Of a DNA stretch of 12,824 nt, positions 7,186-12,824 are shown in pieces. Source of the stretch: Campylobacteraceae bacterium (GTDB taxonomy: Bacteria > Campylobacterota > Campylobacteria > Campylobacterales > Sulfurovaceae). The notes beneath the pieces were generated by a model. That model had not been told where the DNA came from. It worked only from the letters and a program-made list of their open reading frames with translations, and did not search any database. Both the position numbers and the translations under genes were made by a program. The stretch is taken from the NCBI GenBank assembly GCA_026985495.1, contig JALSQJ010000094.1, positions 1 to 12,824 on the forward strand, given 5' to 3'. Positions within the stretch are counted from its first letter, which is position 1. The number at the start of each line of letters is the position of its first letter.

Positions 7186-7191
7186 AAAAGG
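7186..7191 (+). promoter_or_regulatory. Ribosome binding site deciding TTG start of first transferase gene
   Basis: AAAAGG is followed by a 7-nt spacer made only of T and then TTG at 7199. The alternative ATG at 7166 has no Shine-Dalgarno sequence, so this site argues for the TTG. Confidence 0.65.
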
Positions 7192-7200
7192 TTTTTTTTT
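7192..7200 (+). repeat. Nine-T homopolymer at start of first transferase gene
   Basis: T9 runs from the end of the ribosome binding site into the TTG start codon. Gain or loss of a T would change the spacing between AAAAGG and the start. If translation instead began at ATG 7166, it would shift the reading frame. Confidence 0.7.
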
Positions 7201-8782
7201 GAAAAATATCTCCTCTTTGGCTCTTATAATATTAGTATCTTTATGGATTGTTCTTTTTGACAATATCGCTTTTTTTAAACAACTTACAGCTGTTTACCCC
7301 ATAAGCGTAGAGTATGCACCTTTTTTACTCTCTCAAATATTTGTTCTAACTCTAATATTTATGCTCATTTTTGTACTGTTAGGCTATAAATATACACTAA
7401 AACCTATTTTAATCTTTATGCTTCTTTTAACCTCTGTTCAGAACTATTTTATGGTAACCTATAATATTTTAGTAGATAAAAATATGATAGAGAATATCAT
7501 TCAAACAGATAGCTCTGAAGCATTGGATTTAGTTAATCTTACTTTAGTTCTCTATTTTATCTTTTTAGGTCTATTGCCCTCTTGGTTTGTATATCGTGTC
7601 TCTATAACTTATGGCTCATTTAAGCAACTTATTTGGTCTAAGATTAAAACAGTTATTACTATTTTACTCCTTATTTGGCTTATGCTCTTTAGCTTCTCTA
7701 AACACTATACCTCATTTTTCAGAGAGCATAAGGTGGTGCGTTTTTATATTAATCCTTTAGATGGATTTTTCTGTTTTGCTACTTATCTAAATGAACATTT
7801 TGGAAATTTAAATGTTCCTCTTGAGACCATAGGTGCTGATGCGAAACAGGCTAAAAAGTCTAAACGTAATATTTTGATTTTTGTTGTAGGTGAAGCAACT
7901 CGTGCTGACCATTTTGCTTTAAATGGTTACTCTAAACAGACAAATCCTTTGATGAGTAAAGAAGATATATTTAATTTTAGTAATGTGAGTTCTTGTGGAA
8001 CAACTACAGCTGTATCTGTTCCATGTATGTTCTCTTTTTATAAAAAAAGTAGTTATAACAGTAGTAGGGGGAAACATAGTGAAAATCTATTAGATATTTT
8101 AAATCGTGCAGGAGTAGAGGTGTTATGGCGAGATAATAATTCAGACTCTAAAGGGGTTGCTGTACGGCTAGATTATACCTCTTACAAAAGCAAAGAGCAT
8201 AATAGCGTTTGTGATATAGAGTGCCGAGATGAGGGAATGCTTAAAGGTTTAGAAGAGAAGATTAAGGCGACCAATAAAGATATGATTATTGTACTTCATC
8301 AGATGGGTAATCATGGTCCAGCCTATTATAAACGATACCCAAAAGAGTTTGAAAAGTTTAAACCTGCTTGTCATAACAATCAGTTGGAGCATTGCACACA
8401 AGAGGAGATAGCCAATGCGTATGATAATGCTCTGCTCTATAGTGACTACTTTTTGTCTAAAGTTGTAGCATTGTTAAAAAAAGAGGAAGATAATACAACT
8501 CAAACAGCTATGCTATATGTTGCCGACCATGGTGAGTCTTTGGGTGAGGGTGGGTTATATCTTCATGGATTACCATATTTTATTGCACCTGATGCTCAAA
8601 CAAAAGTACCTATGGTTATGTGGTTTAGTAAAAATTATGAGATAGATAGAGATAAATTTAAAAAGATAGAGAAAAAAGAGTTGAGTCATGATAATATTTT
8701 CTCTACACTTTTGGGTATGTTTAATGTCAAAACTAAAGTCTATAATAGAGAAGATGATATTTTTAAAATGGGAGATTTATGA
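7199..8782 (+). CDS. eptA: Phosphoethanolamine transferase, EptA/MCR family
   Basis: A 527-residue inner-membrane enzyme with a periplasmic alkaline-phosphatase-fold domain. It moves phosphoethanolamine from phosphatidylethanolamine to lipid A, which lowers negative charge and usually raises polymyxin resistance. The N-terminal half has about five membrane segments (7-27, 41-62, 68-90, 113-133, 150-167). The donor-binding loop carries TYN..VDKNMIENI...SSEA (87-108). The catalytic domain is complete: GEATRA (231-236; E232), SSCGTTTAVSVPCMFS (264-279) with Thr270 nucleophile, NHGP (371-374; H372), ADHGESLGE (442-450; D443, H444) and YLHG (454-457; H456). Cys pairs 266/276, 338/342 and 391/399 match the family disulfides. 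The start is TTG; the frame is open far upstream only because it runs antisense through pyrB. Its stop overlaps the next ATG (ATGA). The target (lipid A or another envelope acceptor) is inferred. Confidence 0.92.
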   Translation: MKNISSLALIILVSLWIVLFDNIAFFKQLTAVYPISVEYAPFLLSQIFVLTLIFMLIFVLLGYKYTLKPILIFMLLLTSVQNYFMVTYNILVDKNMIENIIQTDSSEALDLVNLTLVLYFIFLGLLPSWFVYRVSITYGSFKQLIWSKIKTVITILLLIWLMLFSFSKHYTSFFREHKVVRFYINPLDGFFCFATYLNEHFGNLNVPLETIGADAKQAKKSKRNILIFVVGEATRADHFALNGYSKQTNPLMSKEDIFNFSNVSSCGTTTAVSVPCMFSFYKKSSYNSSRGKHSENLLDILNRAGVEVLWRDNNSDSKGVAVRLDYTSYKSKEHNSVCDIECRDEGMLKGLEEKIKATNKDMIIVLHQMGNHGPAYYKRYPKEFEKFKPACHNNQLEHCTQEEIANAYDNALLYSDYFLSKVVALLKKEEDNTTQTAMLYVADHGESLGEGGLYLHGLPYFIAPDAQTKVPMVMWFSKNYEIDRDKFKKIEKKELSHDNIFSTLLGMFNVKTKVYNREDDIFKMGDL

Positions 8783-9333
8783 GAATAGTAAAGTATATTT
8801 TAGGAACTTTAGTGACTATTGCTCTTTTTTGGGTACTCTATTTTTTACTCTATGCAAACTTTCATAAGGTTGACAATGAGCTATATCGTTCAGCACAATT
8901 ACACTCTTTTAACATGCCCTATTTTATAGAACAGAACAATATAAAGTCTATTATCAATTTTAGGGGTGGTTATGCAAAAGGTAAAGAACCAGATAAGTGG
9001 TATGTTGATGAGGTAGCTTTTGCTAAAGAGCATAATATTAGCCACTATGATTATGGAATAGGTGATAGAGTAAAGATTACACTAAAGCAGATGGAGGAGA
9101 TGGTAGAGCTTATGAAAAAAGCTCCTAAACCTTTGCTCATTCATTGTAAAGCAGGAGCAGACCGAACCTCTTTGGCTGCTGCTCTATATCTATATGCTAT
9201 TAAAAAAGATAGAGATGCAAGTAGAGCCATATCTATTGTTTATGGACATTTCCCTTGGCTTGGTTCAAAGACGTATTTTATGGATGAGAGTTTTGAGCAT
9301 TACAAAAGAGAACACCCAATAAGAGATAATTAA
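8779..9333 (+). CDS. Membrane-anchored CX5R (tyrosine/dual-specificity type) phosphatase
   Basis: A 184-residue protein with one N-terminal membrane segment (about 5-26) and a cysteine-phosphatase domain. The signature HCKAGADRTS (122-131) gives nucleophile Cys123 and Arg129. A YRSAQ motif (36-40), NFRGG (60-64) and a candidate general acid Asp96 also fit the dual-specificity family. Cys123 is the only cysteine. The basic residues R2 and K5 precede the membrane segment, so the catalytic domain is predicted to face the periplasm. It overlaps the upstream transferase by 4 nt and the downstream one by 1 nt, so the three are surely co-transcribed. A lipid A or phospholipid phosphatase role, by analogy to lpxE-eptA and mcr-1-pap2 pairs, is inference. 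A protein-tyrosine target cannot be excluded. Confidence 0.85.
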   Translation: MRIVKYILGTLVTIALFWVLYFLLYANFHKVDNELYRSAQLHSFNMPYFIEQNNIKSIINFRGGYAKGKEPDKWYVDEVAFAKEHNISHYDYGIGDRVKITLKQMEEMVELMKKAPKPLLIHCKAGADRTSLAAALYLYAIKKDRDASRAISIVYGHFPWLGSKTYFMDESFEHYKREHPIRDN

Positions 9334-10868
9334 TGAGTACAATTAAATATATACTTTCACTTACTTTTTTAAACCTTTTACTTTTTCATGTTCCATTTTA
9401 TAGTTATGTTTTGGAGCATATTGAAGTTGGTACAGCTGATGGATTATTAAGCCTTTTTGTTGTGATGGTAGCACTCTTTGTAGTCAATATCTTTCTCTTG
9501 TCACTATTGGCTCTAATCTCGACAAAAGTACTAAAGGGTTTTACTCTATTTATGCTCTTTTCAGCACCTATAGCACTATATTTCATGAGTACCTATAACA
9601 CCATTTTAGACCGAACTATGATGGGTAATCTTTTTAATACTAATACCAGTGAAGCATTAAGCTATTATCACCCTAAGATGTTTATCTATTTATTTATAGG
9701 GCTTTTGTTGGCATATATAGTTTTTAAAATACCCATTAAAAAGTCAAAAAGAGTTAAGCTACTTAAATTTGGGTTAGGTATTACGGTTATGGGTATTGTA
9801 ATTCTCTACATCAATTCGAGTAAATGGCTTTGGTTAGATAAACATGCAAAAAACTTAGGAGCTAGAGCTATGCCTTGGAGTTATGTTATTAACTCTATTC
9901 GCTATAAATTAAGAGAGTTAAAAGAGCATAAAAAACAGATTTTGCTACCTACTGCTACCTTTGCAAATCCAAAAGAGAAGATAGTGGTTATATTGGTTAT
10001 TGGTGAGTCGGCAAGGGCGAAAAGTTTTTCACTTTATGGCTATGAGAGAGAGACCAATCCAAGGCTTAAAAAAGAGGATATTGTGGTGCTAAAAAATACA
10101 AAAGCGACAGCAACATATACAACTGCTTCGGTACATAGTATGCTCTCTTATGTAGGAAGTAGTTCCGATAGTTATGAGCCGTTACCCAACTATCTGCAAC
10201 GTCAAGGGGTTGAAGTGATTTGGCGAACTAAAAATTGGGGTGAACCACACTTAAATGTTGAAACTTATCAACGTGCTTCTGATTTGGAAGTCTCTTGTAA
10301 GGGTGATGAGTGTAACTATGATTCTGTTTTGCTTACAGGACTCATGAAACGCATAAAAGCCTCTAAAAAGAAAAAAGTATTTGTGGTTTTACATACATCA
10401 GGAAGTCATGGACCTAGCTACTTTGAGAAATATCCTAAAAAGTTTGAACTCTTTAAGCCTGTTTGTAAAACAGTAAACATCAAAGAGTGTAGTCAAGAGG
10501 AGCTAAATAATGCGTATGACAATACCATTGTCTATACCGACTACTTTTTAGCCACAATTATTGAAAAACTTAAAAAAGAGCAAGGTCTTAATAGTCTCAT
10601 GATATATCTCTCTGACCATGGAGAGTCTTTAGGTGAGTATGGTCTATATCTTCATGGAACACCCTATAGCATTGCACCAGATGTTCAGAAAAAAGTACCA
10701 TTTCTATTTTGGGCTTCAAACTCTTTTAAAGAAAAGAGAAATCTCAAAAATATAGATTTTGAGCATCAAAAGGAGCATGGAGACTACAACATTTTTCACT
10801 CGGTCATGGGTGCATTTGAGATGAATAGTACAATTTATGATAATAAGTTGGATATTTTTAGTTATTGA
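9333..10868 (+). CDS. Second EptA-family phosphoethanolamine transferase (divergent paralogue)
   Basis: A 511-residue paralogue of the first transferase with the same plan: membrane segments about 6-28, 40-63, 68-88, 115-132 and 147-161, then a periplasmic catalytic domain. It keeps the donor loop (STYN..LDRTMMGNL...TSEA, 86-108), GESARA (224-229; E225), Thr263 in TYTTASVHSM (261-270), SHGP (358-361; H359), SDHGESLGE (427-435; D428, H429) and YLHG (439-442; H441). Cys pairs 322/327 and 378/386 remain. The pair that brackets the nucleophile in EptA and MCR-1 is gone: Thr259 and Ser269 replace it, and the VPC segment reads VHS. All catalytic residues are present, so it should be active, perhaps on a different acceptor. 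Its ATG overlaps the phosphatase stop (TAATG). It is the last gene of the operon; I see no terminator after it. Confidence 0.9.
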   Translation: MSTIKYILSLTFLNLLLFHVPFYSYVLEHIEVGTADGLLSLFVVMVALFVVNIFLLSLLALISTKVLKGFTLFMLFSAPIALYFMSTYNTILDRTMMGNLFNTNTSEALSYYHPKMFIYLFIGLLLAYIVFKIPIKKSKRVKLLKFGLGITVMGIVILYINSSKWLWLDKHAKNLGARAMPWSYVINSIRYKLRELKEHKKQILLPTATFANPKEKIVVILVIGESARAKSFSLYGYERETNPRLKKEDIVVLKNTKATATYTTASVHSMLSYVGSSSDSYEPLPNYLQRQGVEVIWRTKNWGEPHLNVETYQRASDLEVSCKGDECNYDSVLLTGLMKRIKASKKKKVFVVLHTSGSHGPSYFEKYPKKFELFKPVCKTVNIKECSQEELNNAYDNTIVYTDYFLATIIEKLKKEQGLNSLMIYLSDHGESLGEYGLYLHGTPYSIAPDVQKKVPFLFWASNSFKEKRNLKNIDFEHQKEHGDYNIFHSVMGAFEMNSTIYDNKLDIFSY

Positions 10869-10980
10869 CAAGTTACTTAAAAAGCTGTGAATGAGACCCC
10901 ATACAAATAAGATTTAACATATCATAGCAAAGCATTTATCAAATCTAAAGTTTTCATGTAATGCAATATTGATATACAAA

Positions 10981-10986
10981 AAGGAG
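10981..10986 (+). promoter_or_regulatory. Ribosome binding site before ATA codon
   Basis: AAGGAG followed by a 5-nt spacer places translation start exactly at ATA (10992-10994), where a ribbon-helix-helix reading frame begins. It shows that a start codon once stood there. Confidence 0.6.
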
Positions 10987-10991
10987 TTCTT

Positions 10992-11144
10992 ATAATTTCA
11001 TTATGTTTACCTTTTGAATTAGAGCAAGAGTTAAATACCATTGCTAAACTTGAATCAACAACAAAAACACAAATTGTTAGAGAAGCCATTGTTCAAGATT
11101 TAGGTTCAGACCACTTACTTGTGGTCACCGAACTCTATTATTAA
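10992..11144 (+). pseudogene. Ribbon-helix-helix (CopG/RHH) antitoxin-like remnant, no standard start codon
   Basis: Fifty codons open to TAA at 11142-11144. The translation starts IISLCLPFELEQELNTIAKL and continues ESTTKTQIVREAIVQDL, the strand-helix-helix pattern of CopG-type DNA-binding antitoxins (typically M-SLRLP-EL---L--LA---G-TKS--VREAI). The start position holds ATA behind a perfect AAGGAG. No ATG, GTG or TTG occurs in frame before the domain is used up. The strand Arg that usually contacts DNA is Cys. After VREAIVQDL the sequence no longer resembles the family. No toxin gene follows; selO runs into it from the other side and overlaps its stop. A decayed toxin-antitoxin antitoxin is the best reading. 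An active gene using ATA is less likely. Confidence 0.6.
11109..11126. terminator. Hairpin downstream of selO
   Basis: A perfect GACCAC (11109-11114) / GTGGTC (11121-11126) stem with a 6-nt loop, extended by TTC/GAA across a bulge. It lies 15 nt past the selO stop. There is no T-run on either side, so a factor-independent terminator is uncertain. It could also be an RNA 3'-end stabiliser. Confidence 0.3.
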
Positions 11145-12823
11145 GAAGAACAACTCACATGAGAGACCCCAGCCATCGCAAAGAGGTCAGAGGGTTTTAG
11201 CCGATAATATTTCGCCTCTACTTCTTTGGACTGCTCCTCATACGGATTGTTCATCACCTCTTGAAGCTCTTTTATGAGCGTATAATCTCCCTCATCTGCT
11301 TGTTGATAAGCAGGAACAAGAAACCACTCTCTTAAGGTGTATTTTGGATTAACTGCTTTCATCTTTTTTGACAGCTCCTCTTTGTCACTATGAGCAATGG
11401 ACGATTGCCACTTTGCTAACCATTCAGACCATTGTTCTAAGAGTTGCGTATCTATTTTATCATTATAAAAACTCTTTTTAAGTGGCTCTATGTCGTTGGG
11501 AATATGTGAGAGTTCACGAAAGAAAATTGTGTAATCTACCGTTGTTTGATGCATGAGTATTTCAAGCTCTCTAAACAGCTCTACATCAAATGCTTCTAGC
11601 CCTAATTTATTTGCCCACATGCTTGTCATTTGAGATTGCATCTCTTTAAAAAAGTCATTGTCTATGCCTTGTAATGAAGCGATAGCCTCTTTATCAGACG
11701 CTACCAAAGGAAGCAAGGATTTACAAAAGAGATGAAAGTTTTTCTTAGCAGCGTGGGGTTGATTGAGAAAGGCGAAATGCTCTCCTCCTCCTGTCCATGG
11801 TTGGTACTTTGGATTGTAAACATCCATAAAACCAAAAGGTCCAAAGTCTAGCGTAAAGCCTCCTGCTGCACAGTTGTCACTGTTAAAGTTTCCTTGACAA
11901 TACCCAACACGTATCCAATTAGTTACTAATGATGTAAGACGCGAACGAAACGCACTTGCTAGGAGTATTACTTTTTCGGTGATGCTTAAGTTTTGCTCTA
12001 TAACCTCACTGTATTCACGCTCAATCAGGTGCAATACTATCTTTTCTAACTCCTCCATCGCTTTTGGATGTTCATTCTTACGCACACGACGTGCAAAAAG
12101 TTCAATCTGACCAACTCTTAAAAATGAAGGAGCAACACGTGTAGTAATTGCTACTGATTCAGCAATCATCACTTCAGGGTCTTTGGAGTAGGAGTGTTCT
12201 CTAAACCATGGTCGGCTTACTTTCTCACTTTTTGAGACATAGAGACTCAATGAGCGAGAGCTAGGAATTCCGAGTGCATTCATATGTTCTTGTGCCAAAA
12301 ACTCTCTCACACTAGAGCGTAAAACAGCCCGTCCATCTGCTCCACGGCAATAAGGTGTTCGTCCTCCACCTTTAAGTTGCATCTCCCAACGTTTACTATT
12401 AATGACTCCCTCAAAAATGGACATGGCACGACCATCCCCATAGCCGTTACCTGTTCCAAAGGGGCATTGTTGATAATATTCTCTTCCGTAAATTGAGAGA
12501 GCATACCCCGTTGCCCACCCCGTTTTTCGTAAAGGTGAAGGAACATTGCAAAGGTCTCCTGAGAACATACGCATAAAATCAGGGTTTTGAGCTAAACTAT
12601 CTGAAAATCTTAGTTCTTTAAAAAACTTTTGACTATGCGTAATATACTCTGGGTTCTCAATGGGTGTGGGATTGACAGGGACATAGTGTCCAGAAAAGAC
12701 CTCTCTAGGGTGGTGGTCAACCCCATCTGTTGAGGCATCTGGGTCACAGTTAAGGGTCTGCAAAAATGAATAGTCTGATAATTGTGCTAAATCTTCTAGG
12801 TTTTTCACCATATTATCTATCAT
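11141..12823 (-). CDS. selO: SelO/YdiU-family protein adenylyltransferase (pseudokinase AMPylase)
   Basis: A 560-residue member of the UPF0061 family, which binds ATP in a flipped orientation and attaches AMP to Ser/Thr/Tyr of redox proteins. Seen: GDGRAMS (129-135), [26 protein letters not shown] split around Lys151 (146-171), VREFLA (172-177), [12 protein letters not shown] (227-238), GNFNSDN (311-317) in place of the usual [16 protein letters not shown] (326-334) with metal-binding Asp326, and NPKYTLREW (492-500). It ends VSCSS; this Cys557 takes the place of selenocysteine in animal SelO. The start is ATG at 12823, one base from the edge, so neither its ribosome binding site nor a longer N-terminus can be judged. 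ATG at 12811 is an alternative. By eye it is richer in G+C than the genes to its left. Confidence 0.9.
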   Translation of the reverse strand: MIDNMVKNLEDLAQLSDYSFLQTLNCDPDASTDGVDHHPREVFSGHYVPVNPTPIENPEYITHSQKFFKELRFSDSLAQNPDFMRMFSGDLCNVPSPLRKTGWATGYALSIYGREYYQQCPFGTGNGYGDGRAMSIFEGVINSKRWEMQLKGGGRTPYCRGADGRAVLRSSVREFLAQEHMNALGIPSSRSLSLYVSKSEKVSRPWFREHSYSKDPEVMIAESVAITTRVAPSFLRVGQIELFARRVRKNEHPKAMEELEKIVLHLIEREYSEVIEQNLSITEKVILLASAFRSRLTSLVTNWIRVGYCQGNFNSDNCAAGGFTLDFGPFGFMDVYNPKYQPWTGGGEHFAFLNQPHAAKKNFHLFCKSLLPLVASDKEAIASLQGIDNDFFKEMQSQMTSMWANKLGLEAFDVELFRELEILMHQTTVDYTIFFRELSHIPNDIEPLKKSFYNDKIDTQLLEQWSEWLAKWQSSIAHSDKEELSKKMKAVNPKYTLREWFLVPAYQQADEGDYTLIKELQEVMNNPYEEQSKEVEAKYYRLKPSDLFAMAGVSHVSCSS

Positions 12824-12824
12824 G

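Larger units (their letters stand above)
10869..11140. other. 272-base gap between transferase operon and selO
   Basis: The first part (10869-10980) is AT-rich with no coding sign, no clear terminator and no strong promoter. The only inverted repeat noticed is a weak AGATTT/AAATCT pair with a long loop. The second part holds the ribbon-helix-helix remnant and a hairpin at 11109-11126. Confidence 0.6.

Noticed and set aside
7166..7198. ATG at 7166 as start of the first transferase.
   Set aside because: It directly follows the TATAAT box and has no ribosome binding site, while AAAAGG with a 7-nt spacer serves the TTG at 7199, giving a normal family N-terminus.
10893..11171. Direct repeat GAGACCCCA at 10893-10901 and 11163-11171 flanking the antitoxin remnant, possible insertion scar.
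   Set aside because: Many 9-base repeats are expected by chance in a window of this size, and the second copy is inside the selO coding sequence without any sign of disruption.
12307..12546. Small alternative minus-strand frame inside selO.
   Set aside because: It overlaps conserved selO residues in another frame and shows no family similarity.

Overview
The window reads as AT-rich chromosome from a member of the Campylobacterota, most like a free-living Sulfurimonas/Sulfurovum-type organism. The gene order supports this. A two-TM potassium channel gene directly follows rpmB (L28), as I recall for Helicobacter pylori HP0491-HP0490. The rpmB / rpe / dnaQ-like neighbourhood resembles Campylobacter jejuni Cj0450c-Cj0452. 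These comparisons are from memory, not from a search.

Layout. Positions 1-1991 (minus strand) carry an operon rpmB, a K+ channel gene and argJ (cut by the window's left edge). A divergent promoter region (1992-2201) separates it from a plus-strand run: rpe, trpF and a DEDDh exonuclease gene (trpF and the exonuclease overlap by 17 nt). Next is a separately promoted lipoprotein gene with two SPOR domains (4348-5280). Convergent to it lies a minus-strand pair, pyrB-pabB (pyrimidine and folate precursors), touching by one base. A compact back-to-back promoter region (7114-7198) then fires rightward into a three-gene operon (7199-10868). This operon encodes an EptA-type phosphoethanolamine transferase, a membrane-anchored CX5R phosphatase, and a second, divergent EptA-type transferase. 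The 272 bases at 10869-11140 hold a decayed ribbon-helix-helix antitoxin-like gene that has a good ribosome binding site but ATA where ATG should be. The right end is filled by a SelO-family pseudokinase AMPylase gene on the minus strand, whose start lies at the window edge.

How the genes work together. Most of the window is housekeeping: translation, pentose phosphate, tryptophan, arginine, pyrimidine and folate synthesis, and DNA exonuclease. The accessory part is the envelope-modification operon. Two transferases that decorate lipid A or other envelope targets with phosphoethanolamine flank a phosphatase whose catalytic domain is predicted to face the periplasm. A possible reading is a remove-phosphate / add-phosphoethanolamine module, comparable in logic to lpxE-eptA of H. 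pylori or mcr-1-pap2, but with a cysteine-dependent phosphatase instead of a PAP2-type enzyme. A nine-T tract between the ribosome binding site and the TTG start of the first transferase could make the operon's first gene length-variable in expression. I see no CRISPR array, tRNA, rRNA, insertion sequence or prophage gene.
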